This document shows positions 17,505 through 29,500 of a DNA stretch of 64,000 nucleotides, piece by piece. The first letter of the stretch is position 1, and every line of letters begins with the position of its first letter. The notes under the pieces were generated by a model. The model ran no database searches. It saw only the letters and a program-made list of their open reading frames with translations, and had not been told where the DNA came from. The stretch spans positions 310,001 to 374,000 of the forward strand of contig JARGPJ010000003.1 in the NCBI GenBank assembly GCA_029212615.1, in the 5' to 3' direction. Both the position numbers and the translations under genes were made by a program. The DNA is from Verrucomicrobiales bacterium (GTDB taxonomy: Bacteria; Verrucomicrobiota; Verrucomicrobiia; Verrucomicrobiales; DEV007).

Positions 17505-20500
17505 TCAGGAGGCGGCGGAAGATCCAAGCTGCTTCTCACGGAAGGCCGAAATACCTTCTTCAGGCAGGAAGAATCCTGTCATTTGAAGCTTAGCCGGCGT
17601 CACCCCGAGTTTTTCAAGATACTCGTAGTGGGCAACCGCATCCTCATTCTCAAGCTCACCCAAAGTCGGAGCAACATCATCACTCAACCCGGTAAGAAGG
17701 CTCACCAGAACACAGCCGGTGATCTCATTCTTATCGCGGCTGCTCAGGAATTTCATGAAGCTCATCTGAACGGAATCATCCATCTCCTCGACTTCATCCG
17801 GAAGGTAGATTGTCTCAGCGACCACTTCCGGCATCTTGAGCTCTCCACCGGTGGTGAAAAGAATGTCGCGATCAGCGGTGAAGCGCTTAATCGCCTCATC
17901 GATTCTGAAGACCGGAGGGAAACTGTAATCAACCACCAGCGTGCCTGGCTTCAGCAACTGAACATTGAGCACACCTGGAAGGTTAGTCGAAGCAATGACA
18001 AGCGATGCATCGTAGACCTCCGGAGGAAGCGCACCGCCATTCTTAACGATGTCGATTTGCCCCATGTAGCCGGCATCGCGAACGCGGTCGCGGATACGGC
18101 TCATCTGGTCATCCGTCTGGTAAGGATCACAGAGAATGAGATGCTTCGGATGCTCCATCACATCAAGCATGAGACGAAGCGTCCCGAATCCAATCGATCC
18201 AAGCCCGACGATTGATACCGTCTCCCCTGTTAATTCACGCTTCGCCTGAGCGAGGATGCCTTCCACCGATTTCACGATCGTCGCAGAGCGAGTCGCATCA
18301 CCAGTTGTGATCGCCGGAAGATCGGCACGACCTTCCATCCATTTTTCGATCTCGCGACCATGATCAGTTGCCGATGGAATCACTCCAGTGAGGGAAACAT
18401 TCTTCGCCCCGGCCTTACCGGCCATTTCAAGAGCCGTGAGTGTTGCCGTTTTAACCGAAGCCGGATCCTTGTAAAAGTCTGCTTCGAAACATGGCAACAT
18501 GATCACCCCGATTTCACCCTCATTCACCGTGTAGGTGTTACTGAGGATCGGTTTACCGCTGAAAAGTCGCTCGGAAATTTCATCCCGCGACATGCCGGAC
18601 ATTCCCGCAAGAACATCAGGAATGTAAGTCAAGGCGACGGCATCCAGCTTCGGAAGCTCATCGGAAGCTTCTTCGACATCGATATGTTCGAGGTCTTCAA
18701 AACCCATGCCGGCAAACTCGTCATCTGAACTGTCCGCCGCTTCAGCCGCCGGTTTGTCCGTGCTGAGATACAGCGCGAGCTGCTCGATGGTAGGATTGGT
18801 GAGAAACGCATCGACTGCGACTTCCCGCTTAAATGACTCGGAAACATCAACGACAATGCGAAGAGCCATGAGCGAGTCTCCGCCCATTTCAAAGAAGTTA
18901 TCCGTCACACCGATATCCTCTGAATCGAAGTTACGGCTGAAGACGTCCCAGATTTGCTGTTCGACCGGATTTCGCGGTTGAACGCGCTCACCGACACTGG
19001 CAGAGCCAACTTTGGGCATCGGCAGCTGCTTACGATCAATCTTTTTGTTCGGCGTAAGCGGAAACTCCGGAAGTTCAGCGAAGTAGGCGGGAATATAGCT
19101 TGCAGGAAGATTCTTCGACAGCTCGCTCCTGATTTGAGCGGCATCGAGAGTCGATCCGTCAGCAATATAATAACCAACGAGTCCTTCACCCGTTGGAAGA
19201 TCTTCGCGCTTCGTGACGACAGCCTGCTTAATTCCATCGATCGCTTCCATCTGCGTCTCGATATCACCAAGCTCCATACGCACGCCGCGCACTTTGACCT
19301 GAAAATCGACACGGCCAAGGCATTCAAGCTTACCGTCGCGATTCCAGCGAGCGAGGTCGCCGGTGCGATAGATACGCTGACTGCCAAACTCGGGGATGAG
19401 CGTGACCTCCTTGAAGGCGGCCGCGGTCAGCTCCGGCTGATTGCGATAGCCACGGGCAAGCCCGTCACCACCGATCCAGAGTTCACCCGTGAATCCCTGC
19501 GGAACAGGCTTGAGATTGGCATCGAGAATATAGACGTGCGTATTCGCAATCGGGGTTCCAATTGATATCGCAGCAGTTCCCTCTTCGATTTTCTCGACCG
19601 AAGACCAAACCGTCGTTTCGGTAGGACCATAGAGGTTCCACAATTCGTCGGCGGAATTGACGAGAGTATTAGCAAGCGTTCGGTTGAGTGCTTCACCACC
19701 GCAGAAGATTCGAAGATCACTGTTTCCTTCCCAACCGCTGTCCAGCAGCATCTGCCAGGTCGCAGGGGTCGCCTGCATCACTGTGATGTCTTCCTCATCG
19801 ATGAGATTAGCGAGGCGTCGACCATCCTTCACATCATCTGCTCCGGCCACGACTACCGTCGCACCGGCAAGGAGTGGAAGAAACATCTCAAGAAGAGAGA
19901 TATCGAACGACAGTGTTGTCACCGCGAGGAGACGATCTTCACTTGTCAGGCCGGGAGTCTTCTCCATCGAGCGGAGGAAGTTAACCGCTGCGCGATGAGG
20001 AATCTCAACCCCTTTCGGCGTTCCTGTGGAACCCGAGGTGTAAATGATATAAGCGAGTGAATCAGAGCTGAGCCCGGTCGCCGGAGGCGCTTTCGAAGTT
20101 CCTTCAATCGCATCGAGATCGAGGACTTTCCAGCCACCGTCAGGGAGTGTCTTAAGAAGACGTGCCGAAGCGACCAGCGCTTTCGGCGCCGCATCTTCGA
20201 GCATCATTTCGAGACGCTGCTGAGGAAACTCAGGGTCCAGAGGAATGTAGGTCGCCCCTGCCTTGAGGGCACCGAGGAGAGCCGTGATCATCTTGGGAGA
20301 ACGATCCGCAAGCACCGCAACATTGTCGCCGGACTTCACTCCGGCAGCGATGAGGTCACGAGCCACACCATTCGCCTGACGATTGAGAGACCCATAGGTC
20401 ATGTGCGTCTCGCCGAAAATGACGGCAGTATCTTCATCGCGATCCGCGACGACTGCTTCAATCAGTTCGTGGAGCAAGGCACTCTCTTCATAGGTCGAAT

Positions 20501-23500
20501 GAGTGTCGTTGAAATCAACAAGCACGTTCTTCTCTTCATCCTTATCAAGGAGATTGAGTTCCGAAAGGCGGGCATCAGGATTGGAAGTGATCTCTTTGAG
20601 CACCTGCTCGTAAAGACCACTCAGTTCCGCAATCGTTGCCTCGTCAAAGAGATCCGTATTATACTGCCAGCAGCCGAAGAGTTGGCCTCCGGCCTCCTCC
20701 AGCGTGAGCGTGATCTCAAATTGAGACTGACGTGTCGTGAGGTCGATCGTTTCCATCGAAAGATCTCCGACGTGGAAGGTGTGACCACCCTGACCGATCA
20801 GGAAGACAGCGATACCTGCCTCATCAATCCCGGGCACTTTCTCCATTGAGAAGCTGACCTGAAAGAGAGGTGAACGTCCCGGATCACGCGGAACCTTAAG
20901 TCGGTCCACCATGCGGGCGAGAGGATACTGCTGATTCTCGAGTGCTCCATTAACGCGGAGACTGTTGCTCGACAGATAATCGGAAACGGTTGGGTCGTCC
21001 TCCACTGTGCTGCGAACCGGCACCGGATTAATGTAATAACCCACCGTGCTGCGCAGCTCAGGCTGCGTGCGGCCTGCAAGAGGAACACCGATAACGATGT
21101 CATCCTGCTGACAGTAGCGGTGCATGAGGATGTCGTAAGCCGAGAGCAACGTCGTGAAAAGCGTCACATTGTTCGCTTTAGCCAACTGATCGACAGATTC
21201 AGTCAACTCCTCACCAAACTGGAAACCAAGGGTTCCACCGTTGAATGTCTGAATCGCCGGCCGCGGACGGTCCGTAGGGAGATCAATGACATTTGGAGCG
21301 CCGGCGAGGTGCTCCTGCCAGAACTCATACATTTTCTCACCGGCATCACTCTCGAGGTGTGCCTTCTCCCAGTTGACGAAATCAGCGTAGGTCGCTTCGA
21401 CCGGCTCAACCTGCGGGGTGCGGCCACCTTTGGCAGCGAAATAGTATTCGATGAGATCCTGAATCACCACCGCAACCGACCAGGCGTCGGATACAATGTG
21501 ATGCATCGTGAGAAGCGCGACGTGCGCCTCATCCGCGGTGCGGAAAAGCTCAAGTCGAACCACCGGGCCACGCTCAAGATTGAACGGACGGCTCGCGTGT
21601 TCGCTGATTGTCTTCTTCAGCTGCTCATCATCAAGGTCAGAGCAATCATGCTCGCGGAAATCCACGGTACGTCCTTTATGAACGACCTGCATCGGCTCAC
21701 CGTCCTTCGTCGTGAAAGTCACGTCGATGAGCGGGTGACGCTCAAAGAGCAATGAAAACGCGGTTTTCATTGCTTCGATATCAAGCAAGGGACGGAACTT
21801 ACCGGAGAAGTTCAAATTGTAAGCAGAAGAATCCGGAGCAAGACGGTTGAGGAACCAGAGTGCCTTCTGTCCTTCCGAAAGCGGGAAGACTTCCGGCATC
21901 TCTCCTGTCGCCTCAAATTCGACAAGACTGCCTGCATCGATGCCGGCGGCATCTCCTGAGGCACCACCACCGGATTCGAGAAGTTTCTCAAGCACTGGCT
22001 CGGAAAGGTCACGAATGTTAGGTCCGTTGAGGACAGATCCCATCGGCATTGTCATGCCCAGTTTCTCCTCAATGCGGTTCACCAGCTCAATCGCCATAAG
22101 CGAATCGAGACCGAGATTCGTGAGCGGCACATCCTTATCAAGACGTGCAGCATCAGTGCCGAGAACAGCACCCACCTGAGCGGCAATCAGGTCTTCGACC
22201 ATGCCCATGCGCTTCTCAGCAGGCGATTCAAGGATTCGGGCAGCCATCGAGTCTCCACCTCCGGAGTTCGAACGAGGCACCACGGGAAGGAACATGTTAG
22301 ATCCACCAACCGAAGGACTGAAGCGGCTCAGTGCCTGCCAGTCGCATCGTGCAGCGCCAAGCTGGTATATATCGGAAGGAACCCCCAGGCTGAAGAGATA
22401 AAGCGTTTCCTCGATATTGGTCGCCCCGAGGCCAACCAGTTCGAGATACTGCTGCGTTTTCTCATTTCGAGCGACAAATCCGGCTCCTTCGATCGCACCC
22501 CAGTTAAAGGTGAGCGATGGAAGACCAAGCGAACGTCGATGATGCGAGAGCTGATCCAGGAAGACGTTTCCTGCATTGTAATTCGACTGCTTCACCGCGC
22601 CAATAACGGCAGAGAAAGAGGAGAAATTAATGAAATGCTCAAGCGGGATGTCGAGCGTCGCCTCATGAAGATTCCAGGCACCCAGCATTTTCGGAAGGAG
22701 AACGCGATCAAAACGTTCCGTGTCGAGTTCGTTGAGGAACTCATCATCAAGGACCATCGCACCGTGAATCACACCGATCAGCGGAGAATCAGTTTTCTGA
22801 ATTTCCGCGACGATCCGGTCGATGTCAGCCCGACTCGTCACATCACCGCGGGCATCCATGATGGAGGCACCGGCTGCGACCAGTTTGTCGATTTTCTCCT
22901 GAGCATCTTCCTTCGGCCCGGAACGGCTCATGAGGGCAAAACTGCGTGCACCGTTTTGAATCATCCACTCAGCGAGCTCCAGACCAAAACCACCGGCACC
23001 ACCGGTAATCAGATAAGTACCGTCTCCACGGAAGCGGTGACCTTCTTCAGTAGGCTGACCGATTTCGATCACCGGAACGTCAAAATCGAGCACGTTTTTA
23101 CCGATATGCTTACCGGCTGCCATGAAGCGGAACGCCTCGACCACTTCCGTGACCGGGAACACTTCGTTCGGAAGCGGGACATAAGACTGATCGTAGAACA
23201 GCGCTTCCAGGTCAGAGAACATCTTCGCTACATAGGCAGGCTTGCTCTGCAAGTGCTGCGCAAGGTCAATCACGAAGAAACTGATGTTATTGCGAAGCGG
23301 CTCAAGACCAATCTTCGAGTTACCATAGACATCGACCTTCCCGATCTCCATGTAGCGACCGAAGGTTTTCAGCACGCTGAAGTTCTTCGGAATGAAGTCA
23401 CCGGCGAGAGAGTTGAGAACAGCATCGACCCCTTCACCATCCGTAATCCGCATGATTTCATCCGCGAATTCAAGAGTTCGGGAATCAAGGACATGGTCAA

Positions 23501-26500
23501 CGCCCATGTCGACGAGAAGCTGTCGCTTCTCAGGCGTTCCTGCGGTTGAAAAGATTACCAGACCAAGATGTTTCGCGATCTGAATCGCAGCCTGACCAAC
23601 CCCGCCCGTTCCGGCGTGAATGAGAATGCTCTCCCCTTTCTCCATCCGTGCCAACTCGTTGATCGCATAATGCGTCGTGAGGAAAACCGTCGGAAGCGTC
23701 GCCGCCTCGACGTGGGTCATCGTATCCGGCTTCCGGAAGACCATGTCACGGTGAACCGTGACATAGCTGCGGAAACAATACGGTGCCATCCCGACGACAT
23801 TGTCGCCGACCTTGATGTCTTTCACCTTGGCGCCAACTTTAACGACAGTTCCCGAGAAATCATCACCAAACCACTTAAGGTCGACAGGATTGCCGGGGTA
23901 AATCCCGAGTGCCTTCATGACATCGCGGAAGTTGATACCACCCGCTTTGATCTGAATTTCAATCTCCTCGCCCTCAGGGTCGCGACGAGTTGTCTCGTTC
24001 AAAGAGAGATTGGTAAGAATACCGGGCTTATCAATCTGAAGACGATATGGGAGAACGGATCCGTCCTCCTGCACCGCATTCCGCGTGCGTGGAGGAAATT
24101 CCTCAGACTTGATGCGATGCACTCGACGGGCGTAACGACCGTTTCCACGGAAAGCGAGTTCATGCTCCCCGTCCGAATGCAGAAGCTCAGCAGTGAGGTC
24201 TTCGAGCTCAAACGCATTTTCGTTCGGATCAAGATCAATCTGTCCCCAACAATACTCAGCCTGCTCGTTATTCGCAACCCGAAGCAAGCCGGTCAACGGA
24301 GCGGAGGCAAGACCGGGAAGTGACTCCCCTCTCACCACAGGCATCGTGCCTCGCGTCAAAAAGGTGATGTCAGGCTTGGATGCCCACTCACGGCTCGTAA
24401 TCATTTTGAAAAGCTCATGAGCAAACCGGACTCCGGTGTCCTGCGCTGCATTCAGCACTTCCAATGAAAGATTGTCAGATCTCGAGTGATCAAGGGGTAG
24501 CGTGACAACAAGTCGCTGCATCACAAGTTCCTCTTCGGCGATAGCATTCAGCGCCGACTCGATCTCCGAAATTGAACCGCCAACAAGTCGAGGCTCAACC
24601 TCATCAGTTGCCAGCGCGGAAACAAGTTTTTTACCGAGACCGGATTCGTCTTTCGTGATGAGGAAGATCGATTTAGCCGTCACTTCTTCTTCAACGACTT
24701 CGGCGTCAATTATGTCTCCTTCAGACTCTTCAGGAGCCGGCTCAACCGGATCAGGGGCACGCCCGATCAAACAGGCCTGCTGATTCTGCTTGGGATCTTT
24801 AGAACTGATGAAACTGTCGACTCCGCGGTAGCCAAGATCAGTGAGGAAAGAAACCCACTCTTCACGGGAGAGCAGTGCCGAATCTTTTCGAAGGTCAGTG
24901 TCTTTGAAACGCCACCAGCCCGGAAGAAGACCGAAGACATTATCCAGCGCAGCGCGGCGCCAGGTCACTTCGAGGAACATGAGTATACCGTCCGGCGCGA
25001 GCGCGCGCTGAAGGTTTCGGAATGTCGATCTAAGATCCTCCGTCGCGTGGATCACGTTCGACGCGAGAATGATATCGAAATGGTGAAGATCAAACCCCTG
25101 AAGTTCCGGGTCTTTTTCACAATCGAACATCTTGTATTCGACGAAAGGATACTCTTCACCAAAGCGATCCTCAGCTGCCTGCAGGAAGAGAGGCCCGTTG
25201 TCGGTAAAGACATACTCAGTGCGTTCCGCCGGGAAAAGCGAAAGGAGATTGCTGGTCAATGAACCGGTACCGGCACCGACCTCAAGCACGCGAATCGCGC
25301 GTCGTTCAGGAAGGTTGGCAACCGCCGCGACGAGAGCATCGCGAATCTGTTCATTAATGACAGGAAAGTCAGCACCCTCGCGATAAAATCGCTCCATGAT
25401 GCGTGATGATCCACCGGGGAAAAGCACTTCGAGCGGATCCGTCTCACCGCTGAGAACGCCGGCCAGATTAGGCCCGGAAAGACGCTGCAGCTCCGCCTCG
25501 GAGGCGAATTCAGGCATGTCTTCAGCAAGCTTGTCGAGATAAGGCAGAGCATCTTCGTCACCGGGAACGTCGATCACTTCCCACTCGTTCTCACTGAGCT
25601 GCTTCAGAAAGCCACCCTCTTCAAGAGAAGTGAACTGCCCCCGCACCAGCTTGACGTGCTGGTCTGCGATCGCAAGATCACGCATGAGACCTTCAATCGT
25701 AACCTTCTCCCCTTTCTTCGGATCCCATCCGAGCTGGAAATAGGCATTTATGATGAACTGACGGGAAATTTCGTCGAGAGCAGGAAGGAAAGTCGCGTAG
25801 TGATTTGCCAGGCCGCGCTGCTCATAATACTCCGGAAGATTCTCATTCGCGGCAGCAACCAGATCCTTCGGATCAGGAACTTTCGCGTCTCCGTCCTCAC
25901 GGGTCCCCTTGAGACGTGCGAGCTCCCACTTCGCCTGATAGAGGCACTTCTCGAGATCGTCGGTATTGCTCTGCTCAACGCGATCCGCGCGGAATCCGTA
26001 AATCTCAGCAACGAGCTTTCCGGAATCATCATAGACATCGATGTCAGCAATGATGTATTCGCGATCGTTGTCTGAATTCACTTTCGCATGCCCCCAGAGA
26101 CGAAGCGGCGGTCTCTCAACATGGAGACGAATGCTCCGAATTGCAGCGGGAAGGTAAAAGTAATCCTCTGCATTAGCGCCATCAGGAATGACCTGACCAC
26201 CCTTCACGGTGTGGAAACAGGCATCGAGAACAGCAGGATGAAAATGGTGATCAGGAATCGTGTCGTAGAGCCCCTCAGGCGCCACAATCTCAGCGAGACA
26301 CTCACCATCTTTGCGCCAGACATTCTGGAGATGCTGGAAGAGCGGGCGGAATTGATAACCGGCCTCTTCGTAATCCTCGTAGTACTCTTCGTGATCAAAG
26401 TGGCGGGGAAGATCCTTCTTCACCTCGTCAAAAATGAGCTGTGGCTTGGTAGGCGCAGGCTGCTTGCGCAGAACCCCCTGGGAATTGAGATCCCATTCCC

Positions 26501-29500
26501 CCTTGTCGCCAGTGGCAGAATATACCTGAAAAATCCGGGTATCCTGATCGAAGACAACTTCAACTGTCGGAACCTTTTCCTCGGAAACGAAGAGTGCTTT
26601 CTTCATCTCAAGGTCTTCCACGACGTAATTTTCGCCGGGAAAAATCTTGCGGGCGATCGCGATACCGATCTCCCCGTATCCGGCCGCCGGGAAAACAACA
26701 CTGTCCCAGAAACGGTGATCATCGAGCCAGGTAAAGTAACGAGGATCGAGTTCAAAACGCCAGGTCGGATGAGGCGCCGTCTGCTTAAGCCCGAGAAGCG
26801 GATGCTCCAGAGGGGCGCAACGAAGATACTCCCCCTCTTTCGATTCGAGCCAGAAGACCTCCTTCTGCCAGGCATAAGTCGGAAGACGAACGCCCCGCGG
26901 TGAAGCCTGATTGACCGACTCCCAATCCACTTCGTAGCCGTGGTTGTGGAGCTTGGCGAGACCGGAAAGCATTTCGACGGACTCGTCTGTCTTCCGCTTC
27001 AAACTGGAAAAGTAGAACCCCTTGCGTCCCTGATCAGAGAGACACTCCATGATCGGATTCTGCAGCGCAGGGTGTGGTCCGAGTTCGAGGAAGGAATCTT
27101 CACCCGAACGAATCAAATTCTGAATCGCAGGGGCGAAAAGAACCGCCTCGCGAACATTGTTCCACCAGTATTCGCCATCAATCTTGGTGCCGTCAAAGAC
27201 ACCGCCGGTGACAGTAGAGATGTAGGGAATCGTCGTCGCACGTGGCTTGATGTCCTTAAGCACTTCGAGAAGCTCATCTTTAATCGGCTCCATCTGGTGC
27301 GTGTGGAACGCATAATCGATCCGCAACCAGCGCACAAATTTACCCTGCTCTTCGAGCTCGGCAACAACCTCTTCGAGAGGTCCCGTGTCACCGGCAAGAG
27401 TCAACAATCCGGGGCTGTTCACCACCGCAATTTCAACCTGCTCCTCTTTCCCGGCAATCGCCTTCTTGGCTTCCGCCTGCGAGAGGCCGACCGCAACCAT
27501 GCGACCGTTCCCACCTGTCTCATCCTGCAAACGCGAACGATGATAAATAACCGTGACCGCATCTTCCATCGTGTAAACGCCGGCCACATAAGCTGCCGCT
27601 ACTTCACCAACGGAGTGCCCGACAACTTTTGAGGGAACAATACCCCAGGATTTCCACAGCTCGGCAAGAGCCACCTGAAGACCGAAAATCGCAGGTTGCG
27701 CAATGTTCGTGCGGTTGATTTGTGAAGACTCCTCGTCGCGAGTCATTTCCTCGATCAAAGACCATCCCGCAAGCGGCTTGAGGTGCTTATCAATCTCTTC
27801 AAGAACGCCACGGAATACCGGCTCACGCTCGAGAAGGTGCTGCCCCATCGCCCACCATTGTGCGCCCTGTCCCGTGAAGACAAACACGAGCGGGTGCGCT
27901 TCTCCGGACGGCTTGCCGGGGATAGCCGAATCGCTGTCACCGGTGGCAAGCCACTCGGTCATCTCATGAATGAAATCCTGCTTCGTCTGCGCCACAAAAG
28001 CGAGACGGTTATCGTGATGTTCACGCTTGAGTCCGGCGGCAGAACCAATTGCATTGATATCCGCCTCAGAACCGCGGAGAAATCGACGCCAGCGCTTCAC
28101 AGTGTCGCGAAGCGCATCGTCACCGCGGGCAGAAAGCGGAAGCACGACGGGGCGCTTCGCCTTTTCAGATGCTCCGCCGCTAAGCGTAACAGTCTCATCC
28201 TTCGGTGCCTCAACAGGCTCCGGAGCCGCCTCAAGGACGATGTGAGAATTTGTTCCACCAAAACCGAAACTGTTCACTCCGACAACGGGAAGCTGGCCCT
28301 CGATGTGCGGGAGAGGTTGAAGCTCAGTCGAAACTTTAAACTTAAACTCATCGAACGGAATGTTCGGATTCGGGTTCTTGAAATTCAAGTTCGCAGGAAC
28401 CTGGTCGTGATGGAGAACCAGTGCCGCCTTGGCAAGACCGGCCACACCGGAACCTGACTCGAGGTGTCCGACATTTGTCTTCACTGAACCGATGAGACAG
28501 TAGTCATCATCATCGCGGCCCTGAGAAAGGATCTGCCCGAGGGCACGTGTTTCAATCGGGTCACCTACCGGGGTTCCGGTACCGTGCGCTTCCATGTAGC
28601 GAACTGCCTTCGGCTCAAGACCTGCCTGCGCGTAGGCAATACGAAGCATTTCCGCCTGTGTCTCCACACCCGGAACGGTCATCGAAGAGGTATTCCCGTC
28701 CTGGTTGATCACCGCTGCCTTAATCGTGCAATAAATACGATCGCCATCCTCCTGAGCCTTCGAGAGAGGCTTGATGACAAACATCCCGGCGCCCTCGCCA
28801 CGGACATAACCGTTCGCGCGGTCATCAAAAGCAAAACACTGCCCCGTCGGGGAAAGCATCGTCGCTTTCGAGAAACCAATCGACGCATCAGGCGTGATGA
28901 GAGCATTACACCCTCCGGCCAGTGCCATGTCAGCCATTCCCGACCAGACAGATTCACAGGCAAGGTTGATCGCCACCAGCGCAGAGGAACAAGCCGTATC
29001 GACAGAAACCGCAGGCCCCTTAAAGTCGAGAAGGTATGAAATACGGTTCGACGCGATCGACAAAGTTGAACCGGAGTTCGTGTGCACATCGACGTTACGC
29101 GGATCGCTCTGAGCAACATTCGCGTAATCGTTCGAAGCAATCCCGACATAGACCGCTGTGTTTGAGCCGCGGAGCTTGTCCGGAGCCATCCCCGCATCCT
29201 CCAGTGACTCCCACGCTGTCTCCAGCATCCAGCGCTGCTGAGGATCCATCCGCAGGGCCTCACGAGGCGAAATGCCGAAAAATTGAGCATCAAATTTGTC
29301 GTGATCGTGAATAAATCCACCCCACTTCGTGATCATCTTGCTCGGAATCTCAACGTTCTCGTGATGCCAGCGCTCCCGGTTCCACCGGTTGGACGGAACC
29401 GGAACGATGCCGGAGCGTTCCTCCACCATCATTTGCCAAAAGGATTCAGGTCCCGTTACGCCGCCGGGAAGGCGGCATCCGATTCCTACAATAGCCAAAG

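Noticed and set aside
18500..18560. thioesterase or standard SDR-type reductase at the PKS-NRPS end
   Set aside because: No GxSxG nucleophile and no extended-SDR TGxxGxxG/YxxxK pair were found in the last 390 residues.
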